Translations under genes and position numbers: made by a program
The notes under the pieces: generated by a model
Seen by the model: the letters and a program-made list of their open reading frames with translations, nothing else
Told to the model about the DNA's origin: nothing
The model's database searches: none
Part shown: piece by piece, positions 1 through 9,068 of the stretch
How the letters are laid out: each line of letters starts with the position of its first letter
How positions within the stretch are numbered: the stretch's first letter is position 1
Assembly (NCBI RefSeq): GCF_025802015.1
Contig: NZ_JAOYFC010000002.1
Location: 434,001 to 498,000, forward strand
DNA: 64,000 nucleotides
Direction: 5' to 3'
From: Falsihalocynthiibacter halioticoli
GTDB taxonomy: Bacteria > Pseudomonadota > Alphaproteobacteria > Rhodobacterales > Rhodobacteraceae

Positions 1-382
1 GATGACGATTATGATCTGTATCCTATTGGCCTATGCGGTATTGGGTATGTTTATGGATGCCATAGGGATGCTGCTGTTGACGCTACCTGTGGTTTATCCT
101 GCGGTCATCGCGCTCGGGTTTGATCCGATTTGGTTCGGGATCATCGCAGTTAAGATGGCAGAAGTCTGCTTGATCACGCCACCGATTGGCCTGAACTGTT
201 TTGTCGTCAATGGCGTGCGACCAGATATACCGCTCGGAACCGTATTCCGCGGCGTAGCCCTGTTCTTTGTCGCCGACGTGATTACCATCGCAGCCCTTTT
301 GATGTTCCCAGAGATCGTAACTTGGCTGCCAAACTTTGATTTTGGAATGTGGTGGGACGGCCTTTGGGGCGCCACCAGCTAA
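1..382 (+). CDS. TRAP transporter large permease (DctM family), C-terminal fragment
   Basis: This is the last ~126 residues of a DctM-type large permease of a tripartite ATP-independent periplasmic (TRAP) transporter, which imports carboxylate-like solutes using an ion gradient. The start lies before the window. Visible are several hydrophobic helices and the family-typical stretch KMAEVCLITPPIGLNCFVVN near residues 50-70, followed by a final membrane span. The downstream gene starts 9 bp later, so the two are probably co-transcribed. The substrate cannot be read from this fragment. Confidence 0.88.
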   Translation, partial: MTIMICILLAYAVLGMFMDAIGMLLLTLPVVYPAVIALGFDPIWFGIIAVKMAEVCLITPPIGLNCFVVNGVRPDIPLGTVFRGVALFFVADVITIAALLMFPEIVTWLPNFDFGMWWDGLWGATS

Positions 383-391
383 GGAGTTAGC

Positions 392-889
392 ATGCGATTG
401 CAAACCACTCTCCCGCTTGAAAAAGCCAATGGTATCATCGCCCAGGCGCTGGCGCTTGGGCGAACAGCCTCGCTACTGCCACTGACAGTTGTTGTCCTTG
501 ATGCTGGCGGCAAACTTATTGCGATGCAAAGCGAAGATGGCTCTGGCCTTACAAGGTTCGACATTGCCTTTGGCAAGGCTTATGGCGCGCTTGGCATGGG
601 AATTTCTAGCCGTTTGATCCGAGACCGACTGTCAGAACGGCCCGCCTTTCAGAATGCAATTGCCGCAGCATCAGACGGACGCTTCATCCCAGTTCCTGGT
701 GGTGTCCTGATCGAAAACGCCGAAGGGATAACTCTTGGTGCTGTTGGCATCTCTGGTGATACCTCAGACAAAGATGAATACTGCGCGATCGAAGCCATCA
801 AATCCGTGGGTTATGCATCCGAGCCTTCTGAGCCCAACCCGGAATGGCGCACTTCATCTTTGTCTGATCACTATCCAGCCTCAACTTAG
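392..889 (+). CDS. GlcG/HbpS family heme-binding-like protein
   Basis: A 165-residue protein of the GlcG/HbpS family (heme- or cofactor-binding small domain, often beside transport and catabolic genes). The pattern of an N-terminal helix, then VVVLDAGGKLIAM, then a Gly-rich GGVLIENAEGITLGAVGISG segment near residues 100-120 is typical. Family members occur as accessory proteins of glycolate or aromatic catabolism; the actual role here is unknown. It follows the TRAP permease at 9 bp and its 3' end overlaps the convergent cupin gene by 4 bp. Confidence 0.8.
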   Translation: MRLQTTLPLEKANGIIAQALALGRTASLLPLTVVVLDAGGKLIAMQSEDGSGLTRFDIAFGKAYGALGMGISSRLIRDRLSERPAFQNAIAAASDGRFIPVPGGVLIENAEGITLGAVGISGDTSDKDEYCAIEAIKSVGYASEPSEPNPEWRTSSLSDHYPAST

Positions 890-1422
890 AAAGCGTGATC
901 AAAATGCCGGTGTGTTACTTGCAAACGCGGCAAATCGGCGTCTTTGGGATCACACAGATTGAAGGTCGAACGTCCGACATACGAGTGCGGGATCACCATG
1001 CATCGTACAAAACGCGTATCACCGGATTTTTGCAGGGCAACGGCACGCACCGGATTATCCGCCGGTTCAAACCAACTCATTCCTGGCTCCATAACCTCAG
1101 CGCCATGTTCTGTCTCGATGCGAAGCGATCCGCTGACAAGATACCGCCATCCAGCACCGGCATGGGTATGTCGATGCGCTATTGCACCGATGGGAAAAGC
1201 AACTTCATCCACCCGCAGAGCAAAGGGCGCGACGACATCATCAATCTTTTCACAGCCATGGATGTCACTGCCCTGAATCGCGTTGGCCGAAAGCGCAAAA
1301 CAAATGTCGCCGTGCGCTCCGATCTGAGCAATGCCAGCCGCCATTGCGGGGCTGTTCGCTCCTGTATAGCGCCAAGATGCCAGCAGATCACTCGCGCTTG
1401 GCGCCGTCTTCGAAATGCTCAT
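886..1422 (-). CDS. Cupin-domain protein
   Basis: A 178-residue protein with a single central cupin barrel. The motif HRHTHAGAGWRYLVSGSLRIE around residues 85-105 and the later PGMSWFEPADNPVRA segment match cupin motifs 1 and 2 and supply His ligands for a metal. The ATG at 1422 is preferred because it has a GGAG upstream; an in-frame non-ATG start exists at 1458. Cupins of this kind often act on small organic acids or sense ligands. The substrate is not inferable. It is transcribed towards the TRAP-associated gene. Confidence 0.72.
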   Translation of the reverse strand: MSISKTAPSASDLLASWRYTGANSPAMAAGIAQIGAHGDICFALSANAIQGSDIHGCEKIDDVVAPFALRVDEVAFPIGAIAHRHTHAGAGWRYLVSGSLRIETEHGAEVMEPGMSWFEPADNPVRAVALQKSGDTRFVRCMVIPHSYVGRSTFNLCDPKDADLPRLQVTHRHFDHAF

Positions 1423-1463
1423 ATACACAGCCTGCTCCCCTCGTCGTCTCTGGAGCAACCTAG

Positions 1464-2828
1464 ATGAAAACCAACCTCCTCGCCATTGCGTTGATCGTCC
1501 TTTCGGCGTTCGTTTTAGCCGCCCGTGGTTTTGGTGGCACAGCCTTTACGGTCGGGGCTTGCGCCGGCTTTTTTGTACTCTGCCTCATCGGGCTAAGCAT
1601 CAGTTCGATCCGCGAAGTCCTCCTGCTTTTGGGTGCTTTGGTTCTATCTGCAATTTTCTTTAGCTTTCAGGGCCCGATAGAGATTTTCATCGAGGCGGTC
1701 AGTCTTGCCGCCTTCTTTGCTACGTTTATCCTGTTGCTGACCGCTCTAAAAATTGCTGCTGAACGTTCGCAATCTATCCTAGCCGTTGGGCGATACTTAA
1801 TCCGCCAGCCTGCTTCAGGCCGCTATATTGCAACTGCTCTCGGCGGTCACTGCCTTGGTGTTTTTCTGAATTTCGGTGCCATAAGCATGCTGGCACCAAT
1901 GATCCAGAATGCGGCGAAAGACGAACACGGGAACATAGACGAAGCCCTCGAGCGCCGCCAGATTTCAGCCCTCCTCCGCGGGTTTGCTTGGATCTTACTC
2001 TGGGCCCCGACAACCCTCACGCAAGCCGTAGTTTTAACGTTATTCACAAATATCTCATACGGGAAAATTATCGCATTAGGGGTCGCAACCTCCATTCTAA
2101 TGATGATCGTCGGCTTCCGGTTTGACCGTATCGAATGGCGGAATGCTTCCAGGCATGATGAAATATCTCCACCATTTCCTAAGACTAGTTTCTGGCGTCT
2201 AAGCTTTATCTGTTGCTGCTTAATAGTAGCGACCGCGACACTTCAGATTTGCTTTGGCCTTTCAACAGCATTGTCGCTTATGTATGTCGCGCCGGTTGTG
2301 ACAATCCTTTGGTTTTCGGCGCAAAAGCCCGCGGGATTTGGTTTATCTCGCCAGTTGGCCACCTTCTGGCCTGCGCTAACCGCTAACGCTCCGGGCCTCG
2401 CAAGGTCGGCCATGGCGTTGGGATTGTCCGGTTTTATTGGACGAATGTTGGCAGAAATCGTTCCTGTGGAAGCATTTACAAGTGCGTTCGATGTCACCGT
2501 AGTTCCCGGCTGGGCTTTTCTCGCGATCCTGCCAGTCCTGATCACATTAGGAGGCCAGATCGCCCTGAGCCCAATCATTCTTGTCGTATTCGTAGGGCAG
2601 ATCATTCAAACAATGCCTGACTTACCCGCCGATCCAACCAATATCGTCTTTGCGCTCAGCGCTGGATGGGCACTGTCGATGTTTGCCTCCCCCAATGCAA
2701 CAGCAACGCTCCTCATCTCGGCAACGACCAGTCTTTCCCCAACAAAGTTAACTTGGTCATGGAACCTGAAGTACGGCACCATTTGCTACATTTTATTGGT
2801 TGCGATTTTCGTTCTACTCGAAGTCTAG
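1464..2828 (+). CDS. Polytopic membrane permease of unknown substrate (ion-transporter-like)
   Basis: A 454-residue integral membrane protein with about 11-12 hydrophobic segments. The segments pack in two halves, and the second ends with a Gly/Ala-rich re-entrant-like GGQIALSPIILVVFVGQ region. This is the general look of the ion transporter superfamily (anion or C4-dicarboxylate permeases), but no family signature is strong enough to name a substrate. It is divergent from the cupin gene with only 41 bp between the start codons, so the two may share a regulatory region. Confidence 0.6.
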   Translation: MKTNLLAIALIVLSAFVLAARGFGGTAFTVGACAGFFVLCLIGLSISSIREVLLLLGALVLSAIFFSFQGPIEIFIEAVSLAAFFATFILLLTALKIAAERSQSILAVGRYLIRQPASGRYIATALGGHCLGVFLNFGAISMLAPMIQNAAKDEHGNIDEALERRQISALLRGFAWILLWAPTTLTQAVVLTLFTNISYGKIIALGVATSILMMIVGFRFDRIEWRNASRHDEISPPFPKTSFWRLSFICCCLIVATATLQICFGLSTALSLMYVAPVVTILWFSAQKPAGFGLSRQLATFWPALTANAPGLARSAMALGLSGFIGRMLAEIVPVEAFTSAFDVTVVPGWAFLAILPVLITLGGQIALSPIILVVFVGQIIQTMPDLPADPTNIVFALSAGWALSMFASPNATATLLISATTSLSPTKLTWSWNLKYGTICYILLVAIFVLLEV

Positions 2829-3064
2829 CGTTTGTGTTTCTTAGGCGGGCAACTGCAAAAATCCATTTCAAGTCCGAAAGGAAACACGACTTTATTCTCC
2901 ACTAGCCATGGTCTGAAACTATCTAACGGAGCCTGTGATACTGAATGTATGGTTTTGCTTAACTTTGAATTGCAAACTCGTGCGCATCGAAGTTAAAACC
3001 GCCAATTATGGTCAATAATCCATTGAAAAAGCTTTCTAGTACTAAGATGCACAATGCTTTCCCA
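2829..3064. other. Intergenic region between convergent genes
   Basis: AT-rich 236-bp gap between the permease (plus) and the phospholipase D gene (minus). No gene, clear terminator hairpin or promoter was recognised. Confidence 0.5.
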
Positions 3065-4591
3065 TCAACTTGTTAGAATATGAAAAAGGAATGCCAACGC
3101 GCAAAGAACGGCAATACCAAATCCGATGTGCCGTCCGCTGAAGCGGGTTCGACTTTCTGTGCCGCGCTCATATCTTGGATCGAGCATTCTGGTGTTTGCG
3201 AGGAAGCTACCAAAACCAGTGTCTTCTTTGTGTTTGATATCTCTTAATCCGCGCCCCGTTTCCTTGTTGAGCGCATCAAATGCTTTCGCCACGCGCCCTT
3301 CGTCAGCAATTTTTTGCTTTAGTACAGAAACTTCACAGCCCAAATGCTCAGCCAGCAAACGATTGCGGAAACACTCAATTGCCTCCCCGACTTCAGAAGA
3401 CCGGGCCTCTACCGTCAGATCACATTCTGTATCGAACCCAAGCGATCGACGATTGATGTTGCTCGATCCGATCCGAATGGATTTATCATCCACGATACAG
3501 ACCTTAGCGTGCACATATATGGCCTCCTCCGCGGCATTAACCGGAGAAGCAATTCGAAATCGGTTCTCGTGATCCACTTTGCGTAGTTGCTGAATAAGCC
3601 GCGTGCGCGTGACGTGCATTGCTTTATCTTCAACTTCTTTCTGTGCTTCGTTTGGATTTATTATGATAATGTCCGGCCCATCATCCTCGGATAAGCGCCG
3701 TGACAAGGCTGTTGCAATCTCATCAGACGCAAAATACTGGCTTTCCATATAGATTACAGAATTCGCAGATGCGATTTGATCGAGTACCATCTCTTCGATC
3801 TCGTTTATGAGAGCCTGATCCTCTTCCGGTGGCTCGGTTCGCGAGATCGCGACACGCACATTCCGGCAAGCAACAGGAAGTGATGCAGGCCAATAATCAT
3901 CATCTGAAGGGGTCGGCGCAGCCAGATATTCGCCCGTGGAACGGTTCCACCGCGTACGTGCAAGATCGCCGAGAGCTTGCGCAGCGGCGCCGGTCACCGC
4001 ATTGGTTAAATCATGCCAAGGATCTGCGTATTCGCCGTTCCGTAAAACACGTCGCGGATCATTAGGCGCATGATCAGGCGTATCCCATCGGGCATCCGTA
4101 ACGTCAATTCCACCGCAGAACGCCACCGCATCGTCGATCACGACAATTTTTTGGTGATGGCACGCGCTGACAGGATGGCGGCCATCCAACGCTATCCGTA
4201 TGTCTTTTGGCCCATTAAAACGCAACCGCATTGCAGGTACGAGCCGCCCAGGGGCGACAATTGTCGATCCGCTCCAGCGAAGAATATACATGTCCAGCTC
4301 GGGCCGCTCTTCTACCAGAGCTTCCAGAAACCCCCTAACCCTGTTGGGATAACCGTCGGGCGCGATACCGCTATCGTCACTTGCGCCCGGAAGCATTTCT
4401 ATCTCTAGATCAAAGTCCCATCCGATCAACATGACCTGATGTTGCGCTATGATCAGGGCCTCTCTGAGAGCCTTGAAGTACGCCGCCCCATCAACAACCA
4501 TGTCGTAGTTATACGCGGTTTCAACGCGCCAGCAGTTGCGCCCTTCCTCAAACAATGAGTTGTTCTGCTCTAAATCGGCTGCGGCGTTCAT
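3065..4591 (-). CDS. Phospholipase D / cardiolipin synthase-like protein
   Basis: A 508-residue protein with two HxK(x4)D catalytic motifs, HHQKIVVIDDAV and HAKVCIVDDKSIRIGSSNINRRS. These define the phospholipase D superfamily, which includes cardiolipin synthases and phosphatidyl hydrolases. A C-terminal hydrophobic helix (GFGIAVLCALAFLFHIL) suggests membrane anchoring. Two starts are possible: TTG at 4621 or ATG at 4591, both behind GGAGG-like sequence; the ATG is chosen. An EcfG-type promoter at 4656-4680 points into the gene, so it is probably part of the general stress regulon and remodels membrane lipids under stress. Confidence 0.85.
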   Translation of the reverse strand: MNAAADLEQNNSLFEEGRNCWRVETAYNYDMVVDGAAYFKALREALIIAQHQVMLIGWDFDLEIEMLPGASDDSGIAPDGYPNRVRGFLEALVEERPELDMYILRWSGSTIVAPGRLVPAMRLRFNGPKDIRIALDGRHPVSACHHQKIVVIDDAVAFCGGIDVTDARWDTPDHAPNDPRRVLRNGEYADPWHDLTNAVTGAAAQALGDLARTRWNRSTGEYLAAPTPSDDDYWPASLPVACRNVRVAISRTEPPEEDQALINEIEEMVLDQIASANSVIYMESQYFASDEIATALSRRLSEDDGPDIIIINPNEAQKEVEDKAMHVTRTRLIQQLRKVDHENRFRIASPVNAAEEAIYVHAKVCIVDDKSIRIGSSNINRRSLGFDTECDLTVEARSSEVGEAIECFRNRLLAEHLGCEVSVLKQKIADEGRVAKAFDALNKETGRGLRDIKHKEDTGFGSFLANTRMLDPRYERGTESRTRFSGRHIGFGIAVLCALAFLFHILTS

Positions 4592-4655
4592 GGCGGCGAG
4601 ATGTCCTCCAATTGAGGGCAATTAATCTACCCTTAACTACATTGATCGCTAACTC

Positions 4656-4680
4656 AACGCTGACCGAGCCGGTTTGTTCC
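4656..4680 (-). promoter_or_regulatory. EcfG-type (general stress sigma) promoter of the phospholipase D gene
   Basis: On the minus strand the sequence reads GGAACA, 15 nt, CGTTGA. This matches the EcfG promoter pattern (GGAAC, 16-17 nt, CGTT) and has the same spacing as the other candidates in this window. It lies 65 bp upstream of the ATG at 4591. Confidence 0.75.
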
Positions 4681-4906
4681 AGAATTCACAAATACATTGT
4701 AACTATAAAAACTGAGGGAAACGCAGTTCTCTTCGACACCCCACCGTTTCGATTGGCGTAAACCCCGCTATCTAAGCGTTCCTGACGGGGAACGATACAA
4801 CGCTGTTCATTGCGCGAATGGCCGAGAATAAGCGCCCTTTAACCTCAATCTACGCCCATTCATTCGGCCCCTTGACGCCCAAGACCCCGAAAAACCCACT
4901 AACTTG

Positions 4907-4931
4907 GGAACCAATGCACTTCTCTCGCGTT
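4907..4931 (+). promoter_or_regulatory. EcfG-type promoter of the small PLDc_N membrane protein
   Basis: GGAACC at 4907-4912, then 15 nt, then CGTT at 4928-4931. It lies about 50 bp upstream of the ATG at 4980. It diverges from the phospholipase D promoter. Confidence 0.8.
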
Positions 4932-4979
4932 AATTACCCGTTAACGAACAGCAAAAAAGAAAAGAGAGAGGAACAGAAA

Positions 4980-5159
4980 ATGGATATTTTTACGGGTTTA
5001 GGTGGCTTAATCGTCCTGATCTTGAATATCTGGGCAATTGTAAAGGTGCTTCAATCCGGCGCACCCGGCCTTAACAAGGTTTTGTGGATCCTTTTGATCT
5101 TAGTGCTGCCGATCATTGGTTTCATTATCTGGTTCCTCGCTGGCCCCAAGGGCGCTTGA
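4980..5159 (+). CDS. Small PLDc_N-type membrane protein
   Basis: A 59-residue protein with two hydrophobic helices separated by a short loop (GLNKVLW). The second helix ends LPIIGFIIWFLAGPKG, which is the hallmark of the phospholipase D-nuclease N-terminal (PLDc_N) mini-domain found as a free-standing peptide. It has its own EcfG-type promoter and a purine-rich ribosome site (AGAGAGGAAC). A paralogue is at 14015-14203. Likely an inner-membrane stress peptide; its biochemical role is unknown. Confidence 0.8.
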   Translation: MDIFTGLGGLIVLILNIWAIVKVLQSGAPGLNKVLWILLILVLPIIGFIIWFLAGPKGA

Positions 5160-5221
5160 ATAACTCCCCAATCCGGACCTAATCTCCTCAGACTTTAGAA
5201 TGGGTCCCATTCAAGCCCCCG

Positions 5222-5251
5222 ATAGTCGCGCAGCGAATGCTGCGCGACTAT
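5222..5251 (+). terminator. Perfect 13-bp hairpin, probable terminator
   Basis: Arms ATAGTCGCGCAGC (5222-5234) and GCTGCGCGACTAT (5239-5251) are exact inverted repeats with a GAAT loop. The hairpin follows the 59-residue membrane protein. No strong U-tract follows, so termination is likely but not certain. Confidence 0.6.
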
Positions 5252-5291
5252 TCCAAGCACATTAACCGATGCCAATTTTCAGGAGTAAAAG

Positions 5292-5756
5292 ATGACCAAG
5301 TCTCCAAAAAAGACTGCTGCAAAGACTAAAAAAGCGCCGCCAAAAAAGGCGAAAGCAGATAAGATTGACCAAGCGGTCGAAGACACAGGCGCGGCGTTAA
5401 AGGAGTCTGTTGAGAGCCTGAAAGAAGGCGCAGCTGATATCGCGGATTCCGCAAAGGACACTGCCGAAGCCACGGCTGATGCAATTTCAGATACAACTTC
5501 GCGCGCTTCGAGCACATTAAGGGACGCTGCAGAGTCTCTACGTGACGGTTCGTTTCAAGAGCGAACTTTCGGACAGCTTGCCGCAAGCCTCGCGGACGCC
5601 TCAGATGCAATTCGAGACAAAGACTTGGGACAAATCTCTCGCGATGTCTCCAACCTCGCGCGCCGCAATCCATTATTGTTTGCAGGCGGGGCTGCATTGC
5701 TGGGATTTGCCGCTGCGCGCCTCATGACAAAATCGGGAAAAAATCATGACTCCTGA
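5292..5756 (+). CDS. DUF883/YqjD-like membrane-anchored helical protein
   Basis: A 154-residue protein with a Lys/Ala/Pro-rich N-terminus (residues 1-28), a long amphipathic Ala/Asp/Glu/Ser-rich helix and a C-terminal hydrophobic helix (LLFAGGAALLGFAAARLM). This is the layout of YqjD/ElaB-like and related stress proteins that tether to the inner membrane. An AGGAG sits before the ATG. It overlaps the next gene by 11 bp and heads a five-gene run (5292-9023) of envelope proteins. No EcfG-type promoter was seen immediately upstream. Confidence 0.68.
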   Translation: MTKSPKKTAAKTKKAPPKKAKADKIDQAVEDTGAALKESVESLKEGAADIADSAKDTAEATADAISDTTSRASSTLRDAAESLRDGSFQERTFGQLAASLADASDAIRDKDLGQISRDVSNLARRNPLLFAGGAALLGFAAARLMTKSGKNHDS

Positions 5757-6144
5757 AACTTCCACATTTGCCATAATCGCCGATGTTCTTCGCCGAGGGT
5801 ATGAACTCATTCAAAAAGAGCTGCGCCTAACCAAGGCCGAGATCAGCGACAGCATAAACCGTGCCGCTGTAGCGATTGGGCTCCTCGTCGCCGCCGCCGT
5901 GATGGGCATCATCGCCTTGAATCTGTTGGCCGGAACCCTCGTGACAGCATTGGTTGTGAACGGGCTAAGCACTGTTTGGGCTACGCTTCTGGTGGCCGCT
6001 CTTTTCGGTGTCTTTTGTCTTATTTTGATCATGAAGGCAAAGCGCGACCTAAAATATGCCGCGAACACACCTGCCCGTACCGCAGAACGCATCCGCAGAG
6101 ACACCGCCGTTTTAAAGGAGGCCGCGAATGACACAAGATCTTGA
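5746..6144 (+). CDS. Phage-holin-like (Holin-X/DUF1469 type) membrane protein
   Basis: A 132-residue protein with an N-terminal helix (RRGYELIQKELRLTKAEI), two closely spaced membrane spans (about residues 45-100) and a basic tail. This arrangement matches the 'phage holin family' proteins that usually accompany DUF883-like and DUF3618 genes in alphaproteobacteria. The name reflects membership only; a lysis role is not implied. It overlaps both neighbours (11 and 17 bp), showing an operon. Confidence 0.7.
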   Translation: MTPETSTFAIIADVLRRGYELIQKELRLTKAEISDSINRAAVAIGLLVAAAVMGIIALNLLAGTLVTALVVNGLSTVWATLLVAALFGVFCLILIMKAKRDLKYAANTPARTAERIRRDTAVLKEAANDTRS

Positions 6145-6964
6145 AACCCTTAAATCCGATGTAGAACGCGAGCGCCGCCAACTTGAACATTCGCTAAGCG
6201 CATTGAATGACCGAATGTCCGTTGATGGCCTTAAAGCTGAAGCTGGCCATCATCTTAATGCGGTGACCGGAGACGCAATTAACAAGGTTTTGGCGCGCTT
6301 TGGGCGCAACGCGGAAGCTCACCCGCTGGCAACGGCAGCTATCGGTGCTGGTCTGAGTTGGTTGTTGTCCGAGCCTGATCGATCAAAGAAAACGGAACCA
6401 CCAGCGCCAACACGCCGCTCGATGGGCGCATATAACGGGCCGAAGGTGGCCGAGGGCGATCCAAACCTCGACACACCTGCGATGGTTGCCGCCCATTCTT
6501 CGCCTCGCACGCCCAATGTTGTTGAACGCGCGCAAGACAAAGCCGCCGACGCGATGGACACCGTGGCCGACAAAGCCGGCGCGTTACGCGATCAAGCCGA
6601 GAGTTTGAAAGATCGTCTTAGCGAAGGAACGCAGGAGTTGTCACAAGAAGCGCGTGATCGTGTGATCGCGGCTCGGGAAAAGGCACTGAACGCCGCCCAA
6701 ACCGGACAAAGAAAGCTACGTGACGCAGGCAGCGCAAGCCGAGATTTCGCAACTGAAAATCCGATGATTGTCGGAGGGGTTGCCCTTGCAATTGGTGCTG
6801 CCATCGCCGGTGCGCTCTATATGCGCAAGTCTCAGGACGAGGAGGAAGAGCTGGAAATCGACGTGTTTGAAGAAGCCGATCGGATTTTTGAAGAAGAGCT
6901 CGAACGCGCCCGCTTGGAGCGCAACACCGCCGTCCAAGGTGTGACATCCGGCGACGCCAGCTAG
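6128..6964 (+). CDS. DUF3618-domain protein
   Basis: A 278-residue protein. The N-terminal 40 residues (LKSDVERERRQLEHSLSALN) fit DUF3618. The middle is a long Ala/Asp/Lys-rich coiled-coil-like region, followed by a membrane span (PMIVGGVALAIGAAIAGAL) and a strongly acidic tail (DEEEELEIDVFEEADR). Co-encoded with the holin-like and DUF883-like proteins, it is likely to form an envelope stress assembly at the inner membrane. No enzymatic motif was seen. Confidence 0.7.
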   Translation: MTQDLETLKSDVERERRQLEHSLSALNDRMSVDGLKAEAGHHLNAVTGDAINKVLARFGRNAEAHPLATAAIGAGLSWLLSEPDRSKKTEPPAPTRRSMGAYNGPKVAEGDPNLDTPAMVAAHSSPRTPNVVERAQDKAADAMDTVADKAGALRDQAESLKDRLSEGTQELSQEARDRVIAAREKALNAAQTGQRKLRDAGSASRDFATENPMIVGGVALAIGAAIAGALYMRKSQDEEEELEIDVFEEADRIFEEELERARLERNTAVQGVTSGDAS

Positions 6965-7000
6965 ATGAACACCCACAGCAGAAACACAGGAGAAGACGAC

Positions 7001-7942
7001 ATGTCCCGAGGCCGCGACGCAGCCAACCCCACCGAATTCCCGCGCGCGGGATGGATGGATATTGGCTCGCGGATTGTCAAAAGCTTCGGTTCTGATCGTA
7101 TCAGCCTGATTTCTGCTGGCGTGGCGTTCTTTGGATTGCTTGCGCTATTCCCTGCATTTACTGCGCTGCTCGCGGTTGGCGGTCTTGTGTTGGATACATC
7201 GGTAATAGTCGAGCAACTCGACGCATCAGAAGGTGTAGTCCCGCCAGATGTTGTAGAAATCCTTCGAAATCAAGCTCAGTCCGTCACTCTTGCTGGCGGG
7301 CTTGAGCTGACTTTGCTCCTGAGCGTTCTCCTCGCGATATGGTCTGCGTCCCGTGGGGTTGCGACGCTTTGCGACGGATTGAACGTCGTTTACAAGGAGG
7401 AGGAGAAACGGAGTTTTTTCCTTCGGAGTGCTGTATCTGTCGGGTTGACGTTGATAATTATGGTTGGCGTACTGGCCGCAGTCCTTGCGATTGTTGCCTT
7501 GCCGGTTTTGCTGTCCTTTGCCGCTCTAACACCAATCGCAGAAGTGGCAACGCAACTTCTGACTTGGGTGCTTTTGGCCGCTCTCATTATCGCGAGCATA
7601 TCGTTGATTTATCGCCTTGGCCCTGCGCGGAGCAACGCGCGCTGGAGTTGGATTTCCCCTGGGGCGATTGTGGCGTGGCTTCTCTGGCTTATCGCGTCAA
7701 TCGGGTTCACCATTTATGTCCAGAACTTCGCCAGCTACAATGAAAGCTTCGGCGCGATTGGTGGTGTAATTGTCCTCATGATGTGGCTTTGGATCTCGGC
7801 AATGGCGATACTAATCGGCGGCAAGGTAAATGCGGAAATGGAACACCAAACACGCGAAGATACGACCACAGGCCCAGAGAAACCTATGGGATCACGCGGC
7901 GCTGTTGTAGCTGACGAACTCGGGCCGGCCCGTGATGCCTAA
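7001..7942 (+). CDS. YihY/BrkB family membrane protein
   Basis: A 313-residue protein with about six membrane helices. The segments GVAFFGLLALFPAFTALLAV and SASRGVATLCDGLNVVYKEEEKRSF are characteristic of the YihY/virulence factor BrkB family (no longer considered RNase BN). The ATG at 7001 is chosen because AGGAGAAG lies 5 bp upstream; an earlier ATG at 6965 immediately follows the preceding stop and has no clear site. The substrate is unknown. It lies in the envelope operon and its end overlaps the AI-2E gene. Confidence 0.82.
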   Translation: MSRGRDAANPTEFPRAGWMDIGSRIVKSFGSDRISLISAGVAFFGLLALFPAFTALLAVGGLVLDTSVIVEQLDASEGVVPPDVVEILRNQAQSVTLAGGLELTLLLSVLLAIWSASRGVATLCDGLNVVYKEEEKRSFFLRSAVSVGLTLIIMVGVLAAVLAIVALPVLLSFAALTPIAEVATQLLTWVLLAALIIASISLIYRLGPARSNARWSWISPGAIVAWLLWLIASIGFTIYVQNFASYNESFGAIGGVIVLMMWLWISAMAILIGGKVNAEMEHQTREDTTTGPEKPMGSRGAVVADELGPARDA

Positions 7943-9023
7943 ACAAACGCGCAAACCCACATGGGCCGAAATCGGCATTTTTCTCTGTATTTCGGTTTTC
8001 TTTCTGGAATGGGCCAGTGATTTTCTAATCCCGCTTGTGGCTGCCTTCCTCGGGTCATTGATTTTGCGTCCTGTTCAACGCAAGGCAATGTCACTCGGGA
8101 TTCCGAACGGTATCACGGCATTTTTGGTTTGCTTCGCTGCGGGTGTGGCCATTGTTATCGCTGTTTGGACGTTCAGCAATCCGATATCGCAATTGGTGAA
8201 CGACCTTCCTGCAATGATCAACGAACTGCGCAATACGCCAAATGCAGCGGCCGAAACGCTTGATAAAATTGGCGACGCCGCCGAAGCCGCGCAAGAGGCC
8301 GTTGCGGGCAAAGAAGATGTGCCTGCAATGGAGGTTAAAGTTGTCGAAAACTCCAGCTTCCTCGGTTCGCTTGTGACCTCTGCTCCGGTGCTGCTTGGCC
8401 AGATTGTCCTGACGATTGTCCTGTTGTTTTTCCTCGTTTCATCTGGATCAACATTCGAACGCAAGCTCGTCGAATGCATGCCAAACTTCGCAAATAAGCG
8501 CGCCACCGTTCAAATTGTTCAGACCGTTGCTCAGAAACTTGGCCAATATCTGGGCGGAATAACCCTGATAAATCTGGGCCTTGGCGTTGTCATTGGATTG
8601 GCAATGGCCGCATGGGGCTTGCCAAATCCCTATATGTTTGGCGTGATCGCATTTACCCTAAACTTCGTGCCTTACATCGGCGCAATCTTTGGTGCGCTCC
8701 TCGCGGCGATCGTTGGTTTCAACGAATTTCACACGGCTTGGTCGGCGATCTTGATTTTCGCAACCTACATGGCGCTGACTTCAATCGAAGGGCAATTCGT
8801 AACACCTTATATCATCTCCAACCGGCTAAAGCTGAACCCGGCCGTTGTGTTTATTACAGTGGCATTCTTTGCATGGATTTGGTCTGTGGTGGGTATGGTG
8901 ATTGCTGTACCGCTGCTGATTACCGCAAAAGTCCTGCTGGACCAGAGCCCTTCTACCCGCCCGATCGCACTGTTCCTTGGCGAAGCAAATGAACAGTTTA
9001 AGAAAGACGGTGGGGCCGCTTAA
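7935..9023 (+). CDS. AI-2E family transporter (TqsA/PerM-like)
   Basis: A 362-residue protein with about seven to eight membrane helices and a large soluble insert near residues 85-140. The C-terminal half (NFVPYIGAIFGALLAAIVGF, then EGQFVTPYIISNRLKLNP) is diagnostic of the AI-2E/PerM family. Members export small molecules or act as Na+/H+ antiporters. The start overlaps the yihY-like gene by 8 bp, so it is the last gene of the envelope operon. A GTG lies directly before the ATG at 7935. Confidence 0.85.
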   Translation: MPKQTRKPTWAEIGIFLCISVFFLEWASDFLIPLVAAFLGSLILRPVQRKAMSLGIPNGITAFLVCFAAGVAIVIAVWTFSNPISQLVNDLPAMINELRNTPNAAAETLDKIGDAAEAAQEAVAGKEDVPAMEVKVVENSSFLGSLVTSAPVLLGQIVLTIVLLFFLVSSGSTFERKLVECMPNFANKRATVQIVQTVAQKLGQYLGGITLINLGLGVVIGLAMAAWGLPNPYMFGVIAFTLNFVPYIGAIFGALLAAIVGFNEFHTAWSAILIFATYMALTSIEGQFVTPYIISNRLKLNPAVVFITVAFFAWIWSVVGMVIAVPLLITAKVLLDQSPSTRPIALFLGEANEQFKKDGGAA

Positions 9024-9068
9024 TACAGCGACCAAACCGATCTACTTTTTGATGGTGGCTAGACTTAC

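Noticed and set aside
5746..6144. Holin-like gene as evidence for a prophage
   Set aside because: Despite the family name it sits in a chromosomal envelope operon with DUF883-like and DUF3618 genes; no other phage genes are near.
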